From assembly GCF_022965805.1 (NCBI RefSeq), contig NC_133117.1:10874183-10938182 (forward strand): a stretch of 64,000 bases of DNA, read 5' to 3'. How positions within the stretch are numbered: the stretch's first letter is position 1; each line of letters starts with the position of its first letter. The position numbers and the translations under genes are program-made. The notes beneath the pieces are model-generated. The model had not been told where the DNA came from. It worked only from the letters and a program-made list of their open reading frames with translations, and did not search any database. The stretch comes from Primulina eburnea (Eukaryota > Streptophyta > Magnoliopsida > Lamiales > Gesneriaceae). Positions 19,759 through 32,533 of this stretch are shown here, in pieces.

Positions 19759-22700
19759 CTAATTTTTTTTAAGTATTCCTCCATATCCAATATCAGAGGC
19801 GTCTGTTTCAACTATTTTGAATACTTCTGGATTAGCAATAGACAAACACGGGAGTTCTTTAACTCTTTCTTTTATTTTTTGTATTGCTAGAGTATGACTA
19901 TCAGTCCATGGTTGAGGATTTTTCTTCAATCTTTGAAATAATAATTTACAGTCTTGTGCGAGATCTTTATAAAAATCTCCTATATAATTAAGACTTCCAA
20001 GAAATCTTTGTAATTGATTTATATCAGTGATTTTATCAGGAAATTTGTCAGCAAAAACAATTGCTCTTTCAATAGGAATCAATATTCCATTTTCAATATA
20101 ATGTCCTAAGAATTTTATCTTAGTTTGAAAAAGTTTTACTTTTTTCTGATTTACTGCCAAACCAGCTTTTTTAGTAACTTGAATAAATATATTTAAATGT
20201 TTAAAATGCTGATCAATATTATCAGAATATATAAGGACATCATCTATATAGACGATAATATAATCAATATATGAATTATAAATTTCATTCATTACATTTT
20301 GAAATTCCATTGGAGCATTTTTTAATCCAAATGGCATTACATTCCATTCGTAATGGCCAAATGGTACAGTAAAAGCTGTTTTATATTTATCTTCTTCTTT
20401 TAGAAGAATTTGATAAAATCCTGATTTTAAATCAAAAGAAGAGAATATTTTTCCTTTAAATAATCTATTTAGTAAATCTCTTTTATTTGGTAATGGATGC
20501 TTTATCCATTTTAATGCTTTATTAAGCGGTTTATAATTGATAACAAGTCTTGGAGCTCCTCTTTCAATTTCGGCTGCATTTTCAACATAGAAAGCTGGAC
20601 AACTCCAAGGACTATTACTTGGTCTGATTAACTCTTTTTTAAGAAGACTATCAATTTCTTCTTTGCAATAATTTAAAAGTCTAGGCCCCATAGCTATAGG
20701 CCTTGCTTTTGTAGGAATTTTATCCTCGTTAAAGTCATCTGTATAAGGAAGACTGACCTGATGTGTTTTCCTATTCCAAAAGGCATTAGGAACATCAGCA
20801 CATATCTCTTTAGATATATTTTCAGAAATAATTTTTATTTTTTCTTGAATTTTTTCAGAATTTATTTTTTCTTTAATATTTTTAAAATGAATTTCATCTT
20901 TTAATGAAGTAATAAAATTTTCTTTATTACACACTATTTTTTGTAAAATATTTATAGATTTTGAGATTGGTATTGTCGTGAATGGGAAAAATAAATCATT
21001 TCCTTTAATGTTGGTATATAACCCTTTTTCATTAATTTTATTAATGGGAAACAACATTTGAAAAAATGGAGTTCCAAGAATCACAGGAGTAGAAATATTT
21101 TTTATGAGAATAAAAGTAGTATTTAAACAAACTCCAGAATTACATATTGTCACATCAGACAATTTGTAATTAACTATAAGAGGTTGCTTATTAGCAGCTG
21201 TTATAAATTGAGTAGTCTTTTTATAATATTTAGAAGGAACAATTCCTTCACTTATGCAATTTACATCAGCTCCTGTATCTAATAATGCTTCAATAGTAAT
21301 TTTAAATTTTTTGTTAATAATTAATGTTACTTTTGAGTACCATTTTTGAGAAATAATTTGATCAATTTTATTGATCCATACCATTTGATTTATTTCATGA
21401 TCATCATCATTTTTTGGTAAAATATCTTCTTCTTCTTCTTCATCAGAAGTAGAATCTTTTTCCCAAGTATTATTATTAATACTAAGAGTATTTACTCTTT
21501 CTTTTAAATATTTTATCTCAGATTTTATCTGATCTATTTCTCCTTTTAATTCAGAAATAGTAGGCTCTCTATCTTTTTGTTTAGCCTTTTCTAATATTTT
21601 ATTATAAGAATATAATTCATGTTCTTGTACAGTATTTTGTACAAGTTTAGTAGGCTTGTGATTTGCCATATTTAAATAGTGTTCTATAGCTTTTCTTTTT
21701 TCTATAGGGTCCTTTATTTGATCTATGAGATCTAAAATGAAAGTTTCTTCATTTGATATTACATTTATTTCTAATCCCATAAAATTTATGAGACATGTAT
21801 CACAATCACAATCTTGATCGCAAATTTTATTTTCTGATATTTCAGAATCATTATCTGAACTACTGTTAAAATATTCTGATAATTCATTATCAATAATATT
21901 GATATAAAAGTCTTTTTCCTTTAGATTTTCTTCTGTATTAAGAAGAATATTTATCAATGATTCTTTTAAATCATTGTTTATATTGAGATTATTAATCTTT
22001 TTCTTGACATAACACTTATTAGCTTTATGTCCAATCTTTCCACATTTCCAGCATACTGGAACTTTAGTAGAGTCATTTTTTATAGGTTTTTTAAACCTTT
22101 TCTTAGAATATTTTTTAGATTTTTCTTTATCTTTTATATAATGTTTTTTCTTTTTAAAAGGAAATCTTTTTCTTTTCTTATCTCTTTTAGGATATTGTAT
22201 TGGTTGAAAGCCTATTTGCTCACAAAAATCACCAATAATATTTCTATTTTCTTCTTTTTGCATATCAAGTTGTCTTTTTAACTTGATATCATTACAAAGA
22301 GTAATTCCTTCTGCAGTTATTTCTGCAGATAAATCTCCATAAGTAAGAATACTCCAATCTATAGAGTTTGTCGTAGATTTAGATTTTAATCTGTTTTTAA
22401 CTCTTTCAGCAAAAAGAACTGGAAGTCCAGAAATAAATTTTTCTTTCCAGAAATTTGCATTGCAATCATTTCTGATTAAGACTTTGGTCATAAAAACATC
22501 TTTATACCATCTGAATTCAGATAATGTTGGGCATCTCAAATTCATTAATTGTTCTTGAGATCTATCTAATTGGAGTTCATTAGCTCCAATAAAATTAGAT
22601 AAAATTGTATAAATGAGTGTATTTACAGCATCTGACTCTTCTCTTCCATTAAGATCAACTATAGAAGAGTTTAGAATTTTATTCTTTGCTTCTTTAGAAA

Positions 22701-23245
22701 GATAAAAATCCCACCAACCTTGAAGTTGGCCTGTGAAACCAGTAATAATGGCTTGAGCAATTTGCCTATCATTATTACCTTTTATCTTTGCTGCAGAAGA
22801 ATATATTAACATTTGTTTAATAATAGTTTTAATCTGATATTCAGATTTTCCATCTATATTCCATTCAGTAATAGCTTCTCCATTAAACTGAACGTAATCT
22901 TTTTTCTCTTCTATTTGAAGATCAACAGGGGTTGCCTTTTTATAAAAAGGTTTTACAATTGATACTTTATGTATTTTATTAATCTGCATTTCATCTTCTG
23001 ACGAACTAGAAATATTATCTAGTTGTTCAGATTTGGTAATTACCGAAATAGTACCTTTTTCTTTAATATTGATTTTTTGTAATCGATCTATTAGACCTTC
23101 CATAAAATCATCGTCCTTTTTAGAACTTAAAAGAAAATTTTCTTTTTTAAGATTAGGAGGAGGTTTTATCATCAAAGTCTTTGAACTTTCACCACTAGAA
23201 ATTCCTTGTTTAGACTTTGATAAAATCTCTTCAATTCTAGTAGTC
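19759..23245 (-). pseudogene. Caulimovirid coat protein-protease-reverse transcriptase
   Basis: The frame is open from about 23245; the first Met is at 23175 (1138 codons to 19759). Using that Met as residue 1: a coat-protein region about 95-310 (GFTGQLQGWWDFYL, FWKEKFISGLP), a very basic stretch 330-365, a CCHC finger CWKCGKIGHKANKC at 375-388, an acidic Asn-rich linker and an acidic run at 579-583. Protease LLDTGAD is at 631-637. RT spans about 840-1040, with SSFDLKSGFYQ, MPFGLKNAP and the catalytic YIDD at 976-979. RNase H begins near 1125 (ETDASD). It would encapsidate the genome and copy pregenomic RNA. No in-frame stop occurs in over 1100 codons. Confidence 0.88.
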
Positions 23246-23252
23246 TGATTTC

Positions 23253-23690
23253 TTAAGAATGTAAAGTGAGATTAGTAAAATTATTTTGTTGAATTATATG
23301 GTCAAAATTACCTTGCCCTATTTCTGATTTTATAGGGGTAGCATAAATTTCTTTATTACCCTTTTTAATTTGTAAAGTAGTAAAAGGAGGATGAATCTCA
23401 AAAGATTCTTCTCCAGTTTCATGAACATATAATTTATATGTTGATTCAAGAGTATTTATAAAAGACTCATCTGTAAACTTTGGAAATATTTTATTTCTTG
23501 CTGGAAAATATAAATTTTCCATCCATTTAAAAAAATCTAAATTTGATTTAGTTTCTTCAATCCATTCTAAATATCGTGAAACATATAATATTTGTTGTCT
23601 TGAATTTAAACAACTTAAAAACCATTTTTTCTTATTAAGATTTTTAATCTTATCTAAACTTTTCTGGATAGAATTATTAGAAAACTTAAT
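23253..23690 (-). pseudogene. Upstream caulimovirid polyprotein segment, truncated
   Basis: An open frame from about 23690 (KKWFLSCLNSRQQ, YLEWIEETKSN) through MENLYFPARNK to a stop at 23253, ending IIQQNNFTNLTL. A Gln-Asn-Asn-Phe-Thr-Asn stretch before the coat is seen in caulimovirid polyproteins, usually after the movement-protein domain. The frame differs from the coat frame, so a frame break lies near 23250. The movement-protein core is not present; the viral sequence ends near 23700. Confidence 0.55.
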
Positions 23691-23700
23691 AATAAAAAAT

Positions 23701-23885
23701 CAATAAGAAGTTCTTAAGATAAATTTGATTTTATTTTTGGTGGTCAAAAATTAAAATAATTTAACTTGGTCAAAATTAATGAATGTCGGTCTTTGGAAAA
23801 AACTGAACTGACAAAGTCTATCGCTGCTTCATCTCAAGCGATCTAGCATCAAACGAACAAAGTTTATTTCCCAAAAATTAGTACA
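23701..23885. other. Short spacer between caulimovirid and LTR E2
   Basis: AT-rich, no ORF. I found no PBS or terminal repeat here that would explain the end of the viral sequence. Confidence 0.4.
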
Positions 23886-23968
23886 TGTAATACCCATGCA
23901 TAATTAAATTGATATAATTATTTAATTAATATTTTAGGTGATGCATAATATGCGATAAATTATTTTAA

Positions 23969-24006
<38 letters not shown>

Positions 24007-24750
24007 TTGTGTGTATATATATGTGTGTGTGTGTATGTGTGTGTGTATTTATGCGAATTAAAATGTTTTCAATAAAGATGTTAAGTATTTAAATTAGCAA
24101 AATTCAAAAATAAGAGATTAAAATATGTCAACTTAAAATACAATATTTTAATAATTAATTTTATTAATCAATTAATTAAATTAGTTAGTATTTAATTATA
24201 GGTAGAATTTAGAATTCGTAGGACTCTTAATTTGGTATATTTTAAAAGTTGGAGGGATTAATTAGTAATTTAAAAACTTGATTAATTAACCTAATTACTT
24301 AGCTATTATTTTATTTAAATAAGAGGTAGAGTCCTACCGAAACTTCATTCAAAACTCACGATACACACACAACACACACACACTTGGCCGAGAAATTCTT
24401 CAAGGATAGGGCTTTGGTTTTTCAATTTTCCCCTAGCAGCAACATATGGCGATCATCACACAATGTTTCTTGATAAATTTAGTCTCTTTTCAAGCCATAA
24501 AACACAGTAAACTGTCTCCGTTCAGCCTCCGTTCTACCCCGCGTTCATTTATTGATATTTCGTGTATTTTAACGCAAAGACATGTCTATACCCTTCAACT
24601 ATGCATCGATCATGTTATATGTTGTATTTTGATACAAATTATGCATGAAAACACATTGGTTTGATTATATGTATGTTAGAACGTTATTAAAAGTCGTTTT
24701 GATATATAATATGCATGAACTCCTTCGTTTTCTCGAGTTTTTAATCGTCG
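23886..24750 (+). repeat. LTR 'E2', left part (outermost layer of the nest)
   Basis: It starts TGTAATACCCATGCATAATT, the usual opening of this LTR group (TGTAA...CATGCAT). It then has a CACACAC-rich tract, a GGCCGAGAAATTC segment and ATGCATGAACTCC. It breaks off at 24750 where LTR D begins (TGTAACAATCG) and appears to resume at 55118. The two parts total about 2.4 kb. No clear target duplication is seen (GTACA left, ACGCT right). Confidence 0.55.
23967..24047. repeat. Compound (AT)n(GT)n microsatellite
   Basis: Alternating AT and GT dinucleotides with interruptions, inside LTR E2. Confidence 0.95.
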
Positions 24751-26184
24751 TGTAACAATCGAAAATCAGTTCACGTAGAACGCATGCATGAAAATTATTA
24801 AATTGTTAAAATATTTTAATTAAATGATTTTGGATGCATGAATGATATATTTTTAGTGACTAAATGATTAATTGTGTAATTTTGATCGATTGCATAATTT
24901 AAATATTTTCATGCGAATATCGATGGTTGGCTGGAGACGGAGGACAGTAGACGATTAAGGTGTTAAAGATTTAAAAGCTAAATTTTTATTTTTAGTTATG
25001 AAAATAGTTATTTTAAATAATTTAATAATTATTATTTTTAAGTTCAATTTTAAATTAATTAGCGGGAGCAAGAAAATTAAGTATTTTAGAAGGGATTTTT
25101 TTGGAGATAGATATTTTAAAAAATTTTAAATTTGAGGCCTAATAATTTTATTAATTTTAATGAGCCTAATTTATTTATTAAAAACTACTAGGTTTGATTA
25201 AGTCCAATAATTAAATACTTAGAAAGATTTTTTTTAAAAAATAATTAAACCATAAACCTAAAAACAAACACACCCTGAAACAAACACACAATTACGTAAG
25301 ATCATTGAAGGAATAACGGCCAATTTCTTTTTGCAAGCCAAGGAAGTTTTGAATTTTTTTCTACTTTGTTTTTCGATTTTATTCCTTGTTCTTTCTTCCA
25401 ACAATGATAACCGACTCCCTTGCATCCCCAGGTGGATGTTCGGTGGGATTTTGACGAGAGAAAAGGGTAGAAATCGTCCTCCATTCATCACCGACGTTCC
25501 ACCGCTTCGGTATTCGTAATTCGAGCATTTTAAATGTAAATGTACGTTCTAAACCTTTCTTTTTGCATAATTCAAACCATATTATGCATGTTTATTATAT
25601 TTTGAATGAAAAACATGATGATCAAATTTTATTAACGTTTTGAAGGATTTATTTTAAAGCTTCAAAGTTTTTAATGCAAGTTTGAGCTGCGTTATGATTC
25701 CTAGGAGCTCGCTGCCATTAATGGGAAGGGGTATGATGCTTAGAAGTCCTAAATGGAGTCCGATGTAGGGTAGAAAAGTGCAGGAATGAGAGGGGAAAGC
25801 GCCGAGTCTCTGTTAAGATTATTGCATGTGTTGAGTTCGGTTTAGGAACTTTCGAGGGAAGGCTGTGTGCAAGATGTCCAGCCGTGATCAATGCCCTGTG
25901 TTGGGTCGATTCATGGTCCTAGAGAGTCCTAGCATGGCTGGAAATAAGGGTAGAACGATAGGGAAGCGTTGAGGGCTCGGTTTGGGAAAAAAGGGAAATA
26001 CGACGCATGGGCGCTGTGCATGGGAGGTGGTTCTTGATGGGTCCAGTAGGGTCCTAGGAGGGTGTCTAAGGGGCTGGAGTATGTTTGGCTAGGGGCTGGT
26101 CGAAGGTGGCTCAGGGTAAAGTTGGGTTGGGACGCAAATCATGGAGAAAATGTGTGGTTTGGCTAAGGCTGAGGGAAGAGGATG
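24751..26184 (+). repeat. LTR 'D', segment 1
   Basis: The start TGTAACAATCGAAAATCAG matches the opening of LTR G (TGTAACGTCCCGAAAAATTCG, with CATGCATG soon after). It contains the CTGGAGACGGAGGA-type block near 24930 shared with the other LTRs (there CGGTCTCCGTTCCTCGATCG on the opposite strand) and a G-rich region 25700-26180. It is cut at 26184 by the copia solo LTR. Confidence 0.6.
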
Positions 26185-27627
26185 TGTTGGAACATTTCAT
26201 GTTCGCAATCTTGATTTTGATATTAACAAAACTAGTTATTATGTTTCTAATGTATTTAACTTAGTGCGCAGGTAGCTGAAACTGATCAAGCTTCTAACTA
26301 ATCAGTTATCGAGTCATAACTGGAATTGAGATCAGTTACGAGCTGTCGAAATCACAAACTGAAGACGTCCAACTGATCGCAGAAACTGAACCAGACGAAC
26401 TGAAATGTAAACGAACAGTTCAACTAATTGTCCAGCTGAAGGATAGTTCAGCAAAAGATATTCAGAAGCCCGGCCAGCTGATGGAGTGTTCAACTGATGA
26501 AGAGCCCAGATAGCTAGATTTCACTAAAAGAGTGAAATCAGTTTTCACCAGTCTAACTGAAGATCAGTTCAGATGAACAGTTAGGAACATCAATTAGGAA
26601 TCATTCATTTGCAGATCAAGACAATCTTATCCTAGTGGACTTCAGCTACGCACAAAGATATAAATATCTGTACGATCAAAGGTGAAATAATGGACGTTGC
26701 AGCAAAGATTAAAGCCGAGAGATTCCTGAAGGCATGTCAGAAAATTCAAGACACATATACCAAGGAACGCATTCCAAGCTACAACGATCACATGTGATGA
26801 GTCTTGAAATACGGTTCAATGCCTCTATATATACAAGCGCAAGACCATCAGCAAGAAGAACAAGAGAGAGCATATACTAAAGTGTGTGAAGAACAAAATA
26901 AAGGGCACGCATATTTACTTATCAGTTTACAAGAAGCAATCAGCCTAGAGGGAACTCAAAAACATGTTATTAGATTAGTTTAGAAGCATATTTTCCTCAG
27001 TGTGTGAGAACACCTTCGGGTAGTTTTCAGAGATCAGTTCTCACACACATACACACACCACCACTCAAATACAGTCTTGCACAAAGACAATTAACTTGTG
27101 TATGTAGTCTTTCTCACATAGACGATAAAGAAGTGTTGAATGGAAGGTGATGCCTTCAGTCTAGTCTAGGAGTTCAGTTAGGCAATTGGTAAGTCCTAAG
27201 TTGGGTGGGTTTGTACAAGTATTTGTATAAATCAAAGTCTTCTAGTGAATTCTACCCGAGGTGGTAGAAGGGGTGACGTAGGAGCAGTTGAAGTCTCCGA
27301 ACATCCATAAACATATCTTGTGTATTTAAATATTTAACTACTGTTTTCAAACTGATTTAACCAGTTAGAGCATCCTTCGGTTCAGTTCTCACCATAATCG
27401 AACTAATGAATGCAAAAACTAATCTAGTCTTTTGGTTATTCAGTTACACAAGATATACAAATATATCAGTGTTTCTTAACGAAGGATTATTTCGAGTGTT
27501 TTCCGCTTGGTTTTATACCAAACTTGATCTAATTTATCGGTGTAACATTCTTAGAACACGAGCTATTGTAGCTCTTGGAAAATATTTTGTTTGAAGCACC
27601 TCAAGGTGCTCTGCAAACGATCCTTCG
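26185..27627 (+). repeat. Copia solo LTR
   Basis: It starts TGTTGGAACATTTCATG and is full of AACTGA/CAGTT words. The block GGGGTGACGTAGGAG...TCTCCGAACATCCA near 27270-27305 matches the copia LTR at 15377-16403, which lies in the other orientation. It ends near CGATCCTTCG, comparable with CGATCCTTTCA of the other copy. Flanks GGATG (26180-26184) and GGTTG (27628-27632) are a 4/5 target duplication. With no internal sequence it is best read as a solo LTR left by LTR-LTR recombination. The 3' end is uncertain by a few bases. Confidence 0.7.
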
Positions 27628-27632
27628 GGTTG

Positions 27633-27975
27633 TACCGTGGTCTTGTGTGGGCTAGACCGTCACTCATAAGGGTGTAATAGGGTCTAGTAAGTCGTAGTTC
27701 GAGTTTGGGAAAATTTTATTAAGTTTTGAGTTATATCGGGTTATGAAACAAAATTATGGTTTAGTGATTAAGTTGAATAAATCGAAGGGCGCTTGTTTAT
27801 ATTTAATAAAATTATTTGAAGTAAAAAATAAGGTTATATGATGGTTCGGGATAGGTTCAAGTCGAGAAACTTAGGAAAAAGTCAGAAACGTGAAGTTCGG
27901 GGTCCAGGGGTAAAATATTCATTTTACGTCTCGGGTAGTTCAAATGTCCTGAAAGTGTCCTGAGGGGTCATAATA
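27633..27975 (+). repeat. LTR 'D', segment 2
   Basis: This carries GGTCCAGGGGTAAAATATTC, the counterpart of the TTTTACCCCTGGAC block in the minus-strand LTRs. It ends GGGGTCATAATA at the insertion of element B; TAATA 27971-27975 is B's target duplication. Confidence 0.6.
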
Positions 27976-30900
27976 TGAAACGTCTCCTCTTTTTATTGCT
28001 TAAAAGTACTAGAATTTTTTTTAAACACTCAATTTTCGGAAACATCATCCAACTAGAATTTTAAAAATCAAGTGAAATAGTCATAAAAATGAAATCGTCA
28101 ACTGTTTTACCCAACCTAAAAAGCAATAAGTTTGAAAAATATAGCCCATACTAAACCTCTCAAAAATCTCTCAAAAAACATAAATAAATAGTCTTAAAAT
28201 ATTTAACATAAATCATAAATCATAAATTAGGAAAAGTAGAAGCGCTGGTACTCGGGTTGTGTGCACCTTCAGTCCAGTCAAATCATCCATCAAGACCTCC
28301 CTCAATCTCACTTGCATCCATCACACCTAGTGAGTATAAAGACTCAACACACCATAATCTTTATAACAAATAATATGTATAAAACCACATGCAACAGTGA
28401 AAATACTTTTACGTAAAAATAACATTTCATGACATGCAAACATAAACTTTAACTTTCCTTTTTCCTCAACATGACATAACATAAACAGTTTTCATGATCA
28501 TAAACATTTTTCCTTTTGTTGAATTCAGATCATTAATTGTGACTTTCCTCATCATGACAGAAACCTCAAAATTCGATGGATCCATCTACATGTAACCACA
28601 ATACTGGGCGGCGTGGACATCAGCGACATTCTCACCGGTCAACTGAGCCTTGGCATATCCTCTTTCGAATAGAAATACGATCGTCGGGGCTCCCTCTGGG
28701 GCCTTCTCCCATAAATGGGCTCCCTCTGGGGCCTTCTCCCATAAATCTGGGGCCTTCTCCCCTCACAATATTCTCATTCTTACCTCAAACCTAATATCCT
28801 CATTGGTAACAATAAAAGTACGACTGTCGGGCTCCCACTGGGACCATAACCCTCACGATATCTTCCAATGTAACCACGTAATAGTAATAATTACTTCCCT
28901 CCCTTCAACGTTTCTTATTCTCATCACTATATAAAAAATCATATATAACATAACATTTTTGTTTTTGAAACCAAGCATGCAACATGTCTTTTAAATGTTT
29001 TCCTTAAATCATAAAAATATCTTAGACATCTAAAAAAAATCATATTTTAATCATGAACATTTCATAAACATTTAAAAATAATCATAATATCATAAAAACA
29101 GCATTTAAGGCACTGCCATGACGTTTACTAATTTTTGGTGTAAAAAGACCGTTTTACCCCTGGACTTGATATTTTACGATTTTGACTTTTTTCTTGATTT
29201 CTTGACTCTAACATGTCCCAAATAATTGTTTAAGCCTAAATTAATTTTTCCATAATTTTATTTAGCTTAAATCGAGAACTTTTAAATTAATCTTTAAATA
29301 AGACATATTAAAGCGTTTTAATCCCGAATTATAACAAACCTTAATACAAAGTTCCCAAACTAAAAATTTAGACTTTTAATAATTATTTAAGCTTAAATAT
29401 AATTTTTCATAATTTTATAAAGCTTAAAATTAGTTGTGTCAATTAATTCATTAATTAGCGTTTCGTGCGACGATTAAATCCCGAATAAATCCAAAAATCA
29501 TTATTTTGATCCCAAATTTTAACATAATATTTTTAAGATTTATTCTACCCTTCCAAGTCATGAGCCACCCCTGTGGACCCATGGATTCAATTTTAGATAT
29601 TAAAATCTCGTTTTTGACACATTATCGAACCACCCGAGCTATCTCCCAATTTACTCGAGCCACGCCCAAGCCACCTTGAGCCAAAACCGAGCCAACCCAT
29701 CTAGGTACCCTGCTGTGTAAGCCTAGCCAAAAAACAAGTCCCTAGCTTGTGTGTGTGTGTTCCTTGATGCAATAGGACTCCTAACCCAACTAGGACTCTC
29801 CCAGCCGAGCCACCACCGAACCACCATGACCCTAACTGACCCTGGACCACGCCCAGACCCAGTCTAGACCAGCCCAAGCCCTGAACCGCGCGCACGAAGC
29901 TCCTGAACCAAGGACAGCAGCCTCACGCTACACCTTGCTGCCATGCTTCCCTCACGTTCCTTATAGCCACAGCGCACCCACTTGCACCAAGCCCTGGCCC
30001 GATCATTACCCATCTTCCTAGGACCCTGATGGACCACCTAGCCAGCCTATAACCGAGCCACAGCCCCTGGAACTCTTGGCCATACCAGTAACACGCGTGA
30101 AGAATCCCTTCATGCAAGGACTCTTCCTTAGCCGTCTCCATCGACCATAGCCGCCCTAGGACCCTAGCTAGCCTTCGAACCTGACCCTGGCCAAGCCCCC
30201 AACCAGCCCTGGCCAGCCTCCAAGCCCCATGCAAAACAACGAGTCACTTGAACCAAGACATGCACACAAAACTCAAAACTCACGGTTTCTTTTGTTTTAA
30301 AAACCCTACGGTTTCCAGCCTTGTTCTCTAACTTATTTTCTCATATTTTAACCAATAATCATTCATATAACAACCCATAAACCTTACCTAATCATGGCAG
30401 CCCCTTAACATATGTTTAACATAATTTTTGGATTAAAATTCATGAATTTATTGCATGTATGTGCAATATTCCGAAAATAATAATAAGAAATTCATGATTT
30501 TCATGCACACGATATTTAAAACGATAATACGATGTGATAGATGAGAAAAGAGATGTATGACGTGCCTTTGCGTTATATACGCTCGAAAAAACCCGTTGAC
30601 GACGAAGAACGAGACGAGACCTAGGATTTGTTTTCCCTTGAACCTTCGAAAAACCCCTTGAATGTGATATGTATGTGTGCCGTGTGTGTGTAGAGTGGTT
30701 GGGTGAGAATTTCAGAAATTAAAAGAGTGGGTGGCCGTGAGAATGAGTGGCTTGTGTAGGGTTTTAGATGTTTTATATTTATTAAATGCACTAATTAAAT
30801 TACTAATTAGGCCTTAGGCCTATCAAGCATTTAAATTAAGCCCATTAGTTTTAATTAGGTTTTAATAAAATATTAACAATGTTTTTGTTAAAATAAATTT

Positions 30901-31291
30901 GTGAATTTATTAGCCGGGTTGCCAAAAAGCTCGTATTTTAGTTGAAAAACCAACACCGATAAACTTTACGTCCCGGCGTATAAAATCACCTCAAAACCTC
31001 TTATTTTCAAAAATAATAAAAAGCATCACCCTTATTTTAAATAATTAAAAACAATTAACCAATAAAAACATTTTCTATTTTTCAGCCCTCGGTCTCCGTT
31101 CCTCGATCGCAACTCGAATAACCTTTAAAAATACATTTTTATGCAACAATGTAGAAAAATATATTTTAAACATGTAAATATGCACAACATAATTAATTCA
31201 TGAAATTAAAACATTTAATTAAAATACAGGAGAATTTAATAATTCAAATGCATGTGGTTCGCGTGGATATTTAAATTTTCGGGGCGTTACA
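27976..31291 (-). repeat. 3' LTR of element B
   Basis: Plus strand TGAAACGTCTCC...GGGGCGTTACA, 3316 bp, followed by ATCTTCCCCCCTTAAATT (PPT complement). It contains the shared blocks TGCACCTTCAGTCCAGTC, TGAGTATAAAGACTCA (28331), ACTGGGCGGCGTGGACATCAG, GGTCTCCGTTCCTCGATCG, and a GCC-rich region 29640-30240. Confidence 0.88.
28687..28764. repeat. 30-bp tandem repeat in LTR B
   Basis: GGGCTCCCTCTGGGGCCTTC plus TCCCATAAAT is repeated with a 30-bp period, two full units and a partial third. The right LTR of B has a single unit, so expansion followed insertion or differed between LTRs. Confidence 0.85.
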
Positions 31292-32533
31292 ATCTTCCCC
31301 CCTTAAATTGAATTTCGTCCTCGAAATTCGCTTATCCTTAATAACCCAAAGTTTAGACTTAGTTCTAGTATACCAAAAATCCACGCTTTGGCTGCACTAC
31401 TCTGATAAAACTTAAATTCTAAAAGGTCCTTACGTCTCCTTGATCCGAATTAAATTTTCCTACTAAATCCTTATTTTCGAATTGTAACTTAAAAATACCC
31501 ATAATAACTTATTACTATTACTATTATAACCTCGAATTTCAACTGTTCTTACAATTCCCAATAAAAATATGGATGACCATACTTATCGTATATTACTTTT
31601 CTTATTTTATACCCAAAACTTTCATCAACGTATCAATTTCAATCTTAAAATCCCAAACGCATCCGCTAACGCATAGATTTTCAAGCTTAATATTGATTCA
31701 TCCTTAAAACCCTTGATTAACATTAATTATAACATTATGACCCAAGATATTTCAAGGTTCTAAATATTCTTTTGAGCCCAAATCAACAAAATTCATATCA
31801 TTTATACCATTCAATTATCACTTATTGTTAAACTAGTCCCCAAATTCCTTAATAATTGCAAAATTAATTCTTAATTTCCTTAAAAATTATCCTAATTGAT
31901 AAAAAATCCTACGATTAACCCATAAGTTCTTGGTATTCTTAATTCTTTTCTACTGGATTTCCCATAACATAATTTCGATAAATTATACTTATTTACCCAA
32001 AAATCATTCCTATAACCAATATTACCTTTTCATTAAACTTAAAATCCCAATTTATACACTTTCTTATTCCCAAAGTCGTTGCAAATCCTCGAATCCTTAT
32101 TACTTATGAGTAATTCCTAACAATTAATTCGACTAGTAACCATGAATCATAAATATTTTCTTAGAAAATCTACGTGTCTCAAAGCGTTCATGATATTCAC
32201 TATTAACTTATAGCCCAAAAAGTAGAACGTCAATACTAAAACCCAAAAATCAACATCGTCCAATTCCACCACCAAACCAACATGCGTTGAAATCAAATAA
32301 TTTCTTATTTCAGAGCGTAACACGTATAAAAATCATGAAGCATATAATCTTTTAGGGTAACAAATTCATGCAACCATGCAGGGTAAAAATCATTTGCCAT
32401 GCAACCTTAAACATAACGTCATACTGAATCATATAAAGCATGTAAAAACATAGAAATTTGAGGCTTAACGACAGATCTTTTCGGCGTTGATGGTGGCATA
32501 ACCCTTTATAAGAACCATTGCTCTGATATCAAC
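31292..32533 (-). other. Non-coding interior of element B, with PPT and PBS
   Basis: Starts with the PPT complement ATCTTCCCCCCTTAAATT and ends with the PBS complement GCTCTGATATCA (32520-32531). Between them is AT-rich DNA without a usable frame. The part near the PBS (about 32090-32200) matches, in reverse, the leader of element G near 63800-63920, tying B and G to one family. Confidence 0.8.
32520..32531 (-). promoter_or_regulatory. Primer-binding site of element B, one-base variant
   Basis: Minus strand TGATATCAGAGC, differing from the usual TGGTATCAGAGC at base 3. Element G carries the same variant. Confidence 0.85.

Larger units (their letters stand above)
17530..23700 (-). mobile_element. 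Endogenous caulimovirid (integrated plant pararetrovirus), partial and broken
   Basis: About 6.2 kb of minus-strand viral-type coding DNA. Order in coding sense: end of an upstream domain, coat protein with CCHC finger, aspartic protease, RT, RNase H, then a second ORF and a small ORF. Coat, protease, RT and RNase H sit in one reading frame, integrase is absent and no LTRs flank it; these mark a caulimovirid, not a retrotransposon. The large-polyprotein-plus-second-ORF plan resembles florendovirus-like endogenous viruses, but genus is not resolved. No movement-protein core is recognised. The ORFs carry a frame break upstream of the coat, one at a T8 run (19763-19770) and a TGA at 19174-19176. 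It appears non-infectious as it stands. Confidence 0.85.

Noticed and set aside
29701..30234. Gly/Leu-rich minus-strand frames in LTR B
   Set aside because: They come from the GCC-rich LTR segment; the composition explains the open frame.
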